Positions 55,173 to 63,549 of a stretch of DNA of 64,000 bases are shown one piece after another. This DNA comes from Bradyrhizobium manausense. Lineage in GTDB: Bacteria; Pseudomonadota; Alphaproteobacteria; Rhizobiales; Xanthobacteraceae. A program made the translations under genes and the position numbers. Position 1 is the stretch's first letter. Each line of letters starts with the position of its first letter. Location: positions 1 through 64,000 of the forward strand of contig NZ_JAFCJI010000006.1 of the NCBI RefSeq assembly GCF_018131105.1. The letters are read 5' to 3'. The notes beneath the pieces were generated by a model that did not search any database, was not told where the DNA came from, and saw only the letters and a list, made by a program, of their open reading frames with translations.

Positions 55173-56393
55173 ATGCAGCCTCGAGGCAAGATCGTCGTCG
55201 CGAGCCAGCATTACCCGCCGGACCCGAGCACGACCGCCGCGATCATGGCCGAGATCGCCTGCCGTCTGGCCAGGGAACATGAGGTCATGGTGCTGTCGGG
55301 CTCACCAGGCGCGTTGCCGGCCTCGCAGATTGGACCCGACAAACCGCGCGTAATCTCCATCAAGAACCGCATGGCGGGAAAGGCTGCGCTGGTCCAGCGC
55401 GGCCTCTCCGAGTTGCTGTTCGTGCTGCGCATCTTCGTCGCACTGTTGCGGCGCTTGCGGCGTGGTGACGTCGTGCTCACCGTTACGGCGCCGTTCGTGC
55501 TGCCTTATGCAGTGGCGGCCGCAGCGTGGCTAAAGGGCGCGCGCTCGGCGCTGATCATGCACGATCTGTTCCCCGACGTGCTGGTGACGGCAGGCCTGCT
55601 GAAGCCGCGCTCGATCGTGACGCGCGTGATGCGCGCTGCCAACAGCCTGATGTTCCGCGCGCTCAATGCCGTTGTTACCATCGGCCGCGATGCCGAGCCG
55701 CCGCTGCTCAGCTATTCCGGCATGACACGAAACAAGATCCGCTTCATCCCGAACTATGCGACACTGGTGCCCGCGGCTCGGCCGGTGACATCGGACAATC
55801 CGTTCCGCAAGACCATCGCAGCGCGCTTCGTCGTCGGGCTATCAGGCAATCTCGGTTTCACCCACGATCCCGAGATCGTGTTCGAAGCGGCACGCCTGCT
55901 CAAGGACGAGCCGGACACTCACTTCCTGCTCTCGGGCTGGGGTATCGGCTTTGATCGGCTGAGACAGTTGCAGGCGGATGCGAACCTGCCCAATGTCTCC
56001 TTCGTGGCGCGGGTCGAGGATGCCGAGCTCGAGGCGTTCCTGACTGCCGCCGACCTCTGGATCATCCCGTACCGAAAGGACGTCGCCGGAGTGTCGGTGC
56101 CGAGTCGGTTCTATAATCTGCTGGCCGTCGGCCGCCCGGTCGTGCTGGTCTCCGAGCCTCAGGCCGAGGCTGCCATGACGGTGGTGGAGAACGGGCTCGG
56201 CTGGGTTGTGACGCCGGGCCGAGCCGATCAGCTCGCCGCGGCGATTCGTGCGGCGTCCACGTCCCGCGACGGCGCTTTTGCCGAACGTGCGGTGAAGGCG
56301 GCATCGAGGTTCGATCGCAGCGTTGCGATGAACGCCTATGCCGCCCTGATCGACGAATTGTTGCGCAACCCTAACCTCAGGGAGCAACGATGA
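55173..56393 (+). CDS. GT4-family glycosyltransferase (WcaI/WbuB-like)
   Basis: This 406-residue GT-B transferase follows the dehydratase by two bases. The N-terminal domain reads IVVASQHYPPDPSTTAAIMA, which matches the WcaI/WbuB group; the donor domain has VGLSGNLGFTHDPEIVFEAA near 218 and IIPYRKDVAGVSVPSRFYNL near 300. It likely adds a sugar to the lipid-linked O-antigen intermediate on the cytoplasmic face. Its stop overlaps the next start as ATGA. Confidence 0.85.
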   Translation: MQPRGKIVVASQHYPPDPSTTAAIMAEIACRLAREHEVMVLSGSPGALPASQIGPDKPRVISIKNRMAGKAALVQRGLSELLFVLRIFVALLRRLRRGDVVLTVTAPFVLPYAVAAAAWLKGARSALIMHDLFPDVLVTAGLLKPRSIVTRVMRAANSLMFRALNAVVTIGRDAEPPLLSYSGMTRNKIRFIPNYATLVPAARPVTSDNPFRKTIAARFVVGLSGNLGFTHDPEIVFEAARLLKDEPDTHFLLSGWGIGFDRLRQLQADANLPNVSFVARVEDAELEAFLTAADLWIIPYRKDVAGVSVPSRFYNLLAVGRPVVLVSEPQAEAAMTVVENGLGWVVTPGRADQLAAAIRAASTSRDGAFAERAVKAASRFDRSVAMNAYAALIDELLRNPNLREQR

Positions 56394-57337
56394 GCGAGAA
56401 CAAGCGGGTGGTGCTGGTCACGGGAGCGAGCGGTTTTGTCGGCCGTCACCTCGTGCCTGACCTGGTGCGCGAGGGATGGTCGGTTCGCCGGGCGGTCCGC
56501 AGCCCGGAAGGTCTCGATGACGAGGTCGTCATCGAGACGATCGGCCCGGACACCGATTGGAGTGCCGCGCTCGAGGGCGTCGACGCCATTGTTCATCTCG
56601 CCGCGCGCGTGCATCACAAGCACGAGGAGCACGCGGTCCAGCTCTATCGCAACGTCAACATCGCCGGCACGCTGCATCTGGCACGCGCTGCGGCGACCGC
56701 CGGCGTGGGCCAATTCATCTTCGTCAGCACCGTTCTCGTGCATGGCCGCAGCAATGAAGGCCGCGCGCCGTTCAGCGAGGACGACGTCCTTACGCCGCGC
56801 GGCCTCTACGGCATGTCCAAGGCGGCGGCCGAGGCGGGCCTGCGGACACTGGCGCGCGACAGCGACATGAAGATTTCGGTGGTCAGGCCTCCGCTGGTCT
56901 ACGGCGCGGGCGCCAAGGGAAATTTCGCGCTGCTGACGCGCGCGGTGAATTTGGGGGTGCCGCTGCCCTTTGCCGCGATCCGCAACCACCGCGCTTTCCT
57001 GGCCGTGCAGAATCTCTCGTCCTTCATCCTGCGCCGGCTGGCCCATCCGGATCCCGCGAGCAATTTTGATATATTTCTTGTGGCCGACAGGGAGCAAGTC
57101 TCGACGCCCGAATTCATCGAGCGCCTGGCGAAAGCCTCCGGCAAAAGCCCGCGGCTGTTCGGCATGTCGCCCGAATTGCTGGGCACGTTGTTCGGTCTGC
57201 TCGGCCGGCAGGACACACATGACAGCCTGATCGGCTCGCTCGAACTCAACGTCTCCAAGGCAATCGCGACCGGATGGCAGCCGGAGATCTCGCTCGACGA
57301 GGGTCTGCGCCTGGCGCTGGCGGCTCAGGATGCCTGA
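56390..57337 (+). CDS. NAD-dependent epimerase/reductase, WreQ/WbpV-like 4-reductase
   Basis: This 315-residue SDR has VTGASGFVGRHLVPDL at the N-terminus, VSTVLVHGRSNEG near 110, and GMSKAAAEAGLRTL near 143 (YxxxK form). The WbpV/WreQ/RmlD-like group reduces UDP-4-keto-6-deoxy-GlcNAc to UDP-QuiNAc or the FucNAc epimer. Linkage to the 4,6-dehydratase two genes upstream and the convergent sugar-1-P transferase supports this. Its 3' end overlaps the convergent gene by 13 bases. Confidence 0.78.
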   Translation: MSENKRVVLVTGASGFVGRHLVPDLVREGWSVRRAVRSPEGLDDEVVIETIGPDTDWSAALEGVDAIVHLAARVHHKHEEHAVQLYRNVNIAGTLHLARAAATAGVGQFIFVSTVLVHGRSNEGRAPFSEDDVLTPRGLYGMSKAAAEAGLRTLARDSDMKISVVRPPLVYGAGAKGNFALLTRAVNLGVPLPFAAIRNHRAFLAVQNLSSFILRRLAHPDPASNFDIFLVADREQVSTPEFIERLAKASGKSPRLFGMSPELLGTLFGLLGRQDTHDSLIGSLELNVSKAIATGWQPEISLDEGLRLALAAQDA

Positions 57338-58332
57338 AGGCGGGAGAACCGCCGCATCACGACCACAACCGCGATGGCGCTCGTCAGAAGCGTGATCAAC
57401 GTGACTGTCATCGACCCGGCGCGGACGGTGAGAATGGCAAGCGCCGCCAGCATGAGGTTGAGCCCAAACACGTCGCCGATGACGCGCGGAACCGAAAACC
57501 CGTTATCGGTGGCGCGCTGATAGAAATGCGAGCGGTGCGCCGACCAGAATTGCTCGCGCCTGGCGACGCGGCGGAACAATGTGATGGTGGAATCCGCGAG
57601 ATAATAGGCGGGCAGCAGCAGCGCCGCGGCGGGTTGTCCGTGCCAGGCGAGCTCGAGCAGGCACCAGCCGAGCAGAAGGCCGATCGGCAGGCTGCCGACA
57701 TCGCCTAGAAACACTTTTGCGACCGGCTTGTTGAACGGCGCAAAGCCTAGCATCGCGCCGCAAAGGGCGGTTGCGATCAACACCGCCGGCCATGACAGTT
57801 CGCCGAGCAGTCCGAGCAGCAGCAGCGCGGCAGTGACCGGCACCACCTCTGCCACCGTCATGAGATCAAGCCCGTCCATGAAATTGACGAGGTTCACGAA
57901 CCAGATTCCGGCGAGCAGGATCAGGCCGCGTTCCAGCGCCAGCGGCAGGGCCGAGACGATGCGCGCATCGTCAGGCGCTGTGAAGACGACAGCGCTGACG
58001 CAGGCGGCTTGAAGCACGAGCCGCACCAGGACCGGAAGTGAAACGATGTCGTCGGCGAGCCCGACCAGCGCAATCACGATTGTTGCGATGACCAGCGCCG
58101 GGGGGATCGCAACGTTGACCCAGGCTGCCCACGCCAATGCGACGACGAGCGTCGCCGATACCACTGCGATGCCCGCGCCCTGCGGGGTCGGGATGCGATG
58201 CGAGGAGCGCGCGTTCGGTCGCGCCAGTGCGTAGCGCTGGAGCAGGGGACGGCAGGTCCAGGTGATGAGAGCCGACGTCAGCGCGGCGATCGCAACGGCA
58301 AGCAGCGAGGTCACGATCGTGGGCGTGGTCAC
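57325..58332 (-). CDS. Polyprenyl-phosphate HexNAc-1-phosphate transferase (WecA/WbpL/WreU-like)
   Basis: This 335-residue MraY-family membrane enzyme has about ten helices. RSSHRIPTPQGAGIAVV near 42, LVGLADDIVSLPVLVR near 90, NFMDGLDLM near 148 and LGDVGSLPIGLLLGW near 207 are the loops binding Mg and the lipid phosphate. It starts O-antigen synthesis by placing HexNAc-1-P, possibly QuiNAc-1-P, on undecaprenyl phosphate. Its start overlaps the stop of the flippase-like gene as ATGA. Confidence 0.88.
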   Translation of the reverse strand: MTTPTIVTSLLAVAIAALTSALITWTCRPLLQRYALARPNARSSHRIPTPQGAGIAVVSATLVVALAWAAWVNVAIPPALVIATIVIALVGLADDIVSLPVLVRLVLQAACVSAVVFTAPDDARIVSALPLALERGLILLAGIWFVNLVNFMDGLDLMTVAEVVPVTAALLLLGLLGELSWPAVLIATALCGAMLGFAPFNKPVAKVFLGDVGSLPIGLLLGWCLLELAWHGQPAAALLLPAYYLADSTITLFRRVARREQFWSAHRSHFYQRATDNGFSVPRVIGDVFGLNLMLAALAILTVRAGSMTVTLITLLTSAIAVVVVMRRFSRLQAS

Positions 58333-59288
58333 TCCGGGACCCCGAGGTGCGCCGAGCCCTGCGCGGCTTTTTCCGCGCTGAGGATCCAGACCAGGCCGCC
58401 GAATGCGCCGACGATGAACGAGACCGCGCCGAACAGCAGCGAGATGTTGACGCCTTCATTGGCAGCAAGCCCGGCGAAGCCGAAGGCCAGTCCCATGCTC
58501 GCCTCGCGCACGCCCCATCCGGCGATCGAGATCGGCATCAGGGTGATCAGCATGACCGGCGGTACCAGCAGGAAGACCTGGGCGAACGTGACCGGCGCTG
58601 CTATCGACTGCACCACGCACCAGGCAATGACGACGGCCAGCACGTGAACCAGCAGCGACAGGACCGCGATCGCGGGTCCGCGGGTGCGGCTGAAGATCAC
58701 GCGGTTGGCGATCACGGCGCAGGCGTGAATGTGGTGGGTGGCCCACCACGTCTTCAGCCACGGCCATTTCAGCGCGCCGAAGATCAGGAAGCCGATGCCG
58801 CCGGCAAGGGCCGCGAAGTCGACGAGCAGCAGCGCCGAACGACCATGCGGATCGGTGATCAGCTGATAGCTCCATGGCAGGCTCGCGACGATGAGGATCG
58901 CGAGCGCGACGAGGCCGATCGCGCGATCGACGAAGATCGAATAGGTCGCCGCACGCCATCCTGCGCCGGCGCGCGCCACCAGCCAGAGCCGGACCGCGTC
59001 GCCGCCGATCGCGGAGGGCAGCGTCTGGTTGAAGAACGAGCCGATCACGTTGTAGCGCATGGCGCGACCGAGCTCGAGCGGCGCACCGCATTCGGCACTG
59101 ATCTCGCGCCAGCGCAGCACGCCGACGAAGATTTGCAGGAACGTGATCGCGATCGCCATGCCGATCCAGAACAGGCTGGTCGCGGTAAAGCGCGACAGCA
59201 GCTCGGTCAGGTCGACCTTGCGCAGCGCCAGATAGAGCAGCGCTGCGGAGATCAGAATTTTGGCTGTCGACAACAGGATTCGGCGCAT
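58329..59288 (-). CDS. Flippase-like integral membrane protein (LPG synthase TM domain, UPF0104/YbhN-like)
   Basis: About 319 residues from ATG 59288 (Met-Arg-Arg-Ile-Leu-Leu), with eight or so helices. GSFFNQTLPSAIGGDAVRLW near 95 and PISIAGWGVREASMGLAF near 255 are typical of the AglD/YbhN/MprF-N group. Such proteins are proposed to move or handle lipid-linked sugars. It precedes and is coupled to the WecA-like gene, suggesting a role in lipid carrier handling. It has no catalytic MprF C-terminal domain. Confidence 0.8.
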   Translation of the reverse strand: MRRILLSTAKILISAALLYLALRKVDLTELLSRFTATSLFWIGMAIAITFLQIFVGVLRWREISAECGAPLELGRAMRYNVIGSFFNQTLPSAIGGDAVRLWLVARAGAGWRAATYSIFVDRAIGLVALAILIVASLPWSYQLITDPHGRSALLLVDFAALAGGIGFLIFGALKWPWLKTWWATHHIHACAVIANRVIFSRTRGPAIAVLSLLVHVLAVVIAWCVVQSIAAPVTFAQVFLLVPPVMLITLMPISIAGWGVREASMGLAFGFAGLAANEGVNISLLFGAVSFIVGAFGGLVWILSAEKAAQGSAHLGVPE

Positions 59289-59710
59289 CTCGCCCGCGGG
59301 GTTTGCTAAGATTGAGGCAACCCGACGCACGGCGCCGAATTCGGCCGCTTTGGTATGGTTTTGGCGTCGATCTTGCAATAGCTGTGATCGGCGGCGGAAG
59401 GTTATTGCGAGCCCCTCGATACCGGCCAGGGCGGTGCCCCGGGCAGGCTTTGGGGATCGCTTGGGAACAGGATGACGGATCGATTTTGGTCGCGCGACCG
59501 GCCGGTTTCACAGGCTTTCACGTCGCACTGTTCGCGCATGTTTCTGCCTGGAAACGTCATCATGACCGGTCCGCCGATCCGGCTCCTTGATCAGGGCCAA
59601 ATGCGCCGCGGCGTCACCTATCTTGACGCCGCGACCCGTGTAGTATCCAAGCCGATCGCACAGGGTCCACAATTTTGTCACCCGGTATCAGGGCGACTTC
59701 AAGGTTTGAG
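59289..59710. other. 422-bp divergent intergenic region before manC
   Basis: No convincing gene is present. It must hold promoters for the leftward flippase-WecA pair and rightward manC. The main structure is the perfect 10-bp-arm hairpin at 59607-59633. Confidence 0.55.
59607..59633. promoter_or_regulatory. 27-bp inverted repeat upstream of manC
   Basis: CGCGGCGTCA and TGACGCCGCG, perfect 10-base arms around CCTATCT, lie about 78 bases before the manC start. No T-run follows, so it is unlikely to be a terminator; an operator or leader hairpin is possible. Confidence 0.5.
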
Positions 59711-61129
59711 ATGACGATGGACAAACGCATTATCCCCCTGATCATGTGCGGCGGCGCCGGCACGCGGCTGTGGCCGGCTTCGCGCGAGGTGCGCCCGAAA
59801 CAGTTCCTCCCGCTGTTCGGCGCGCGTTCGACCTTCCAGGACACGCTGCTGCGCGTCTCGGACGGTACGCTGTTCGATCGCCCCATCGTCATCACCAACG
59901 CCTCCTATCGCTTCATGGTGCTGGAGCAGCTCGCCGAGATCGGCATCGAGGCCGACGTGATACTCGAGCCGATGCGCCGCGACTCCGGGCCCGCGATCGC
60001 CGCCGGCGCGGCATTCGCGCAGAATCGCACCAATGAAGCGATCGTGCTCGCGCTCGCCGCCGACCACGTCGTGCAGGACAACGCCGCCTTCGTCGCGGCG
60101 TGCCGTGAGGGCCTCGCGGCCGCGAGCACGGGCCGCATCGTCACCTTCGGCGTCAAGCCGGAACGGCCGGCGACCGAATACGGCTATATCAGCCCGGGCG
60201 AGGTGATATCGGGCGAGGTGCACGCGGTTGCGCGCTTCGTCGAGAAGCCGGATGCGGTGAAAGCTGCCGACTACGTCAATTCGGGCTACCTCTGGAACAG
60301 CGGCAACTTCATGTTTCCTGCGGCGCTGCTGCTCGACGAATACGGCAAGGTGGATGCGGCGAGCGTGGAGGCGGTGTCCAGCGCGGTGGCCGGCGCGGGG
60401 CGCGATCTCGGCTTCGTCACACTGGAACCGCAGGCGTTCGGTGCGGCCAAGGCGATCTCGATCGATTACGCCGTGATGGAGAAGACTTCGCGCGCGGCGG
60501 TGGTGCCGGTGTCCTGCGGCTGGTCCGACGTTGGCTCCTGGCGCGCGGTGTGGGAGCTGTCCGACAAGGATGCGCAAGGCAACTCGGCGCACGGCACCGC
60601 CGTGTTCGAGGACTCGCGCAACTGCAACGTCACGACCGATCATGCGCTGGTCGCGCTCGAGGGCGTCGACGATCTCGTCGTCGTGGCGACTGCGGATGCC
60701 GTTCTCGTCTCGCGCCAGCAGGATGCCAACGGCTTGAAGCGCCTCGTGACGAAACTGAAAGCGGTCGCGCCGAAGGTCACCGAGGAGCATCTCAAGGTGC
60801 ACCGCCCCTGGGGCAGCTACCAGTCGGTCGACAATGGCGAGCGCCATCAGGTCAAGCGCATCGTGGTCAAGCCGGGCGGGCGACTGTCGCTGCAGAAGCA
60901 CCACCATCGCGCCGAGCACTGGATCGTGGTCCGCGGTGCGGCTCGGGTCACCGTCAACGAGACCGTGAAGACGGTGCACGAGAACGAGTCCATCTACATT
61001 CCGATGGGCGCGGTGCACCGGATGGAGAACCCCGGTAAAATCATGCTGGAACTGATCGAGGTTCAGACTGGAAGCTATCTCGGGGAAGACGACATCATAC
61101 GGATTGAAGACGACTATCAAAGGTCGTAA
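59711..61129 (+). CDS. manC: Mannose-1-phosphate guanylyltransferase / mannose-6-phosphate isomerase ManC
   Basis: This 472-residue type II PMI-GMP has the nucleotidyltransferase motif GGAGTRLWPASREVRPKQFL near 14, the FVEKPD sugar-binding motif near 180 and a C-terminal cupin (RPWGSYQSVDNGERHQVK near 372, QKHHHRAEHWIVVRG near 400) for isomerase activity. It supplies GDP-mannose for mannose and fucose in LPS. AAGG six bases before ATG 59711 decides the start. Confidence 0.95.
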   Translation: MTMDKRIIPLIMCGGAGTRLWPASREVRPKQFLPLFGARSTFQDTLLRVSDGTLFDRPIVITNASYRFMVLEQLAEIGIEADVILEPMRRDSGPAIAAGAAFAQNRTNEAIVLALAADHVVQDNAAFVAACREGLAAASTGRIVTFGVKPERPATEYGYISPGEVISGEVHAVARFVEKPDAVKAADYVNSGYLWNSGNFMFPAALLLDEYGKVDAASVEAVSSAVAGAGRDLGFVTLEPQAFGAAKAISIDYAVMEKTSRAAVVPVSCGWSDVGSWRAVWELSDKDAQGNSAHGTAVFEDSRNCNVTTDHALVALEGVDDLVVVATADAVLVSRQQDANGLKRLVTKLKAVAPKVTEEHLKVHRPWGSYQSVDNGERHQVKRIVVKPGGRLSLQKHHHRAEHWIVVRGAARVTVNETVKTVHENESIYIPMGAVHRMENPGKIMLELIEVQTGSYLGEDDIIRIEDDYQRS

Positions 61130-61246
61130 CCAGCAAACTCCGAATCACGCTATCCGGGCTCCACAAGCCCGCACTTTGCGGCTTAAGGCCCGGAGAACGT
61201 GTAACTTTTTGAATCAAATCGTGTCCGGGCAATCAGGCCGGCATTC

Positions 61247-61260
61247 GCCACATCTGTGGC
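61247..61260. promoter_or_regulatory. 14-bp palindrome upstream of gnnA-like gene
   Basis: GCCACA-TC-TGTGGC is a perfect inverted repeat 52 bases before the start at 61312, within the 182-bp promoter gap. A regulator site is possible. Confidence 0.35.
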
Positions 61261-61311
61261 ACCCGTGCTAGAAGCGGCCCGGGGATTTGCGGTGAATCGG
61301 GGTTCGATCAG

Positions 61312-62316
61312 ATGAGTTCCATGGGATCACAACCGGCTAAGGCCGGCTTGCGCGTCGGCGTCGTCGGCGCAGGCGTGATGGGCAGCAACCACGCGCGAGT
61401 GCTCGCCGGTCTGCCCGGCGTCAGCCTTGTTGGGGTGGTCGATCCTTCGCCCGCGCATCGCGCGCGCGCGACCGAGCTTGCCAACTGCAACAGCTTTGAA
61501 ACGCTCGACCGGCTCCTCGCCGAGGGCGTCGATGCCGTCACCATCGCAGCGCCGACCCATCTGCATCACGAGGTCGCGCTCGCCTGCATCGCCAAGAACA
61601 TCCACGTGCTGGTCGAGAAGCCGATCGCCTCGACGGTCGAAGAGGGCCGTGAGATCGTCGCCGCCGCGCAGAAGGCCGGCGTCACGCTGATGATCGGCCA
61701 TGTCGAGCGTTTCAATCCGGCGGTTGCCGCGGTCAAGCAGGCGATTGCAGGCGAAGACATTCTCTCCATCGCGATCACGCGCGTCGGTCCGTTCCCGCCG
61801 CGCATGTCCAATGTCGGCGTCGTCATCGACCTCGCCGTGCACGACATCGATCTGATCCGCTGGTTCACCGAATCCGACATCGTCGAGGTGCAGCCGCAGC
61901 TGTCGAGCGCGGTCGCCGAACGCGAGGACATCGCGCTGCTTCAGTTCCGTACCGCCAGCGGCGTGCTCGCGCACATCAACACCAACTGGCTGACCCCGTT
62001 CAAGGCGCGGAGCGTCACGGTCGCGACCCGTGGCAAATACGTGATGGGCGATCTGCTCACGCGCCAGGTCACCGAATGTTTCGGCTTCAAGCCTGACGGC
62101 AGCTATTCGATGCGGCATCTGCCCGTCGGCCATGACGAGCCGCTGCGAGCGGAGCTGATCGCCTTCCTCAAGGCCGTGCGAAACGGCGAGACGCCGGCTG
62201 TTACCGGCGACGAGGGCGTCGCAAGTCTCGAGATCGCGACGCAATGCCTCGAGACGCCGTCGCGGCCCGCAGCGACGGCGCCCGCCCGCAAGGGCCCGCG
62301 CCGCGTTGCCGGCTAA
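61312..62316 (+). CDS. gnnA: Gfo/Idh/MocA oxidoreductase, probable UDP-GlcNAc 3-dehydrogenase GnnA
   Basis: This 334-residue NAD-dependent enzyme has the Rossmann motif VGVVGAGVMGSNHARVL near 15, the VEKPIA motif with catalytic Lys near 98 and GHVERFNPAV near 128; the region VIDLAVHDIDLIRWF near 170 contains the catalytic His. The dehydrogenase followed by a DegT aminotransferase is the gnnA-gnnB pair, which converts UDP-GlcNAc to UDP-GlcNAc3N for lipid A with a diaminoglucose backbone. That backbone is known in Bradyrhizobium. WlbA/WbpB-type LPS enzymes are the alternative. Confidence 0.82.
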   Translation: MSSMGSQPAKAGLRVGVVGAGVMGSNHARVLAGLPGVSLVGVVDPSPAHRARATELANCNSFETLDRLLAEGVDAVTIAAPTHLHHEVALACIAKNIHVLVEKPIASTVEEGREIVAAAQKAGVTLMIGHVERFNPAVAAVKQAIAGEDILSIAITRVGPFPPRMSNVGVVIDLAVHDIDLIRWFTESDIVEVQPQLSSAVAEREDIALLQFRTASGVLAHINTNWLTPFKARSVTVATRGKYVMGDLLTRQVTECFGFKPDGSYSMRHLPVGHDEPLRAELIAFLKAVRNGETPAVTGDEGVASLEIATQCLETPSRPAATAPARKGPRRVAG

Positions 62317-62350
62317 AACCCTTTCCATGTCGACCATTCAAGAAGGTGCC

Positions 62351-63502
62351 ATGAACCAGCATCTGCGATCCGAACCCATTCCTTTCATCGACGTCGCCTC
62401 GCAGCGCCGCCGGCTCGGCGCGGAGCTCGATGCCGCGGTCAAGCGCGTTCTCGACCATTGCCAGTTCGTTAACGGCCCGGAGGTCATCGAGTTCGAAAAG
62501 CAGCTTGCCGCCTATTGCGGCGCCAAGCATGTGATCGGCTGTGCCAGCGGCACCGATGCGCTGCTGATGATCCTGATGGCGAAGAATGTCGGGCCGGGCG
62601 ATGCCGTGCTGTGCCCGTCCTTCACGTTCATTGCAACCGCGTCGCCGGCGGCACGGACCGGCGCGACGCCTGTTTACGTCGACGTCGACGAAACGACCTT
62701 CAACATGAGCCCGGAGTCGCTCAAGCGCGGCATCGCGACTGCACGCAAGGCCGGTCTCAAGCCCGTCGCGGTGATTCCGGTCGATCTGTTCGGCCAGCCC
62801 GCCGATCATGATGCGATTGCCGAGATCGCCAAGGCGGAAGGTCTGTTCGTGATCGACGACGCCGCGCAAGGGTTCGGTTCGAGCTACAAGGGCCGCAAGC
62901 TCGGCACCTTCGGGCTCGCCACGGCAACCAGCTTCTTCCCCGCCAAGCCGCTCGGCTGCTTCGGTGACGGCGGCGCGATCCTCACCGATGATGACGAACT
63001 CGCCGCGACGCTGCGCAGCATCCGCGTGCACGGGCAGGGCGTCGACAAATACGACAACGTCCGCCTTGGTCTGACCGGCCGGCTCGACACCATGCAGGCT
63101 GCGATCCTGATCGAGAAGTTGAAGATCTTCGACGACGAGGTTGCCGCCCGCAACAAGGTTGCCGAGCGCTATGCGCGGGGCCTCTCGAAGGTCGTCACCG
63201 TGCCGCGTCTGGCGCCCGGCAATACCTCGGTCTGGGCGCAGTACACGATCCGTCTGCCGAAGGGCGTAGACCGCGACGGCTTTGCCGCTGCGCTCAAGGC
63301 TCAGGGCGTGCCGACCGCGATCTATTACGGCAAGTCGATGCATCAGCAGACCGCCTATAAGCAGTATCCCGTCGCCGAGGGCGGCCTGGCTGCTTGCGAA
63401 AGCCTGTCGCAGGACGTCATCAGCCTGCCGATGCATGCCTATTTGACCGAAGCCGATCAGGAGCGAATCGTCGCGGCCGTGCACGGCGCGCTCGCGGGCT
63501 GA
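62351..63502 (+). CDS. gnnB: DegT/DnrJ/EryC1/StrS aminotransferase, probable GnnB
   Basis: About 383 residues from ATG 62351, after AAGGTGCC. The PLP-dependent fold type I has IGCASGTDALLMIL near 60 and FTFIATASPAARTG near 95. FVIDDAAQGFGSSYKG near 165 is followed by SFFPAKPLGCFGDGGA near 195, where Lys binds PLP. It would transaminate the 3-keto sugar made by the preceding enzyme to UDP-GlcNAc3N. It follows GnnA by 34 bases. WbpE/WlbC-like activity on UDP-GlcNAc acids is the alternative. Confidence 0.85.
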   Translation: MNQHLRSEPIPFIDVASQRRRLGAELDAAVKRVLDHCQFVNGPEVIEFEKQLAAYCGAKHVIGCASGTDALLMILMAKNVGPGDAVLCPSFTFIATASPAARTGATPVYVDVDETTFNMSPESLKRGIATARKAGLKPVAVIPVDLFGQPADHDAIAEIAKAEGLFVIDDAAQGFGSSYKGRKLGTFGLATATSFFPAKPLGCFGDGGAILTDDDELAATLRSIRVHGQGVDKYDNVRLGLTGRLDTMQAAILIEKLKIFDDEVAARNKVAERYARGLSKVVTVPRLAPGNTSVWAQYTIRLPKGVDRDGFAAALKAQGVPTAIYYGKSMHQQTAYKQYPVAEGGLAACESLSQDVISLPMHAYLTEADQERIVAAVHGALAG

Positions 63503-63549
63503 TCTGCCCTGATTTTGCAGCGGGCCGTCTCTTCCTCTAGAACAGGCGC

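Noticed and set aside
61255..61272. A sigma-54-like promoter (TGGCAC at 61257) before gnnA
   Set aside because: The -12 GC is not at the required spacing; the bases at that position are AG.
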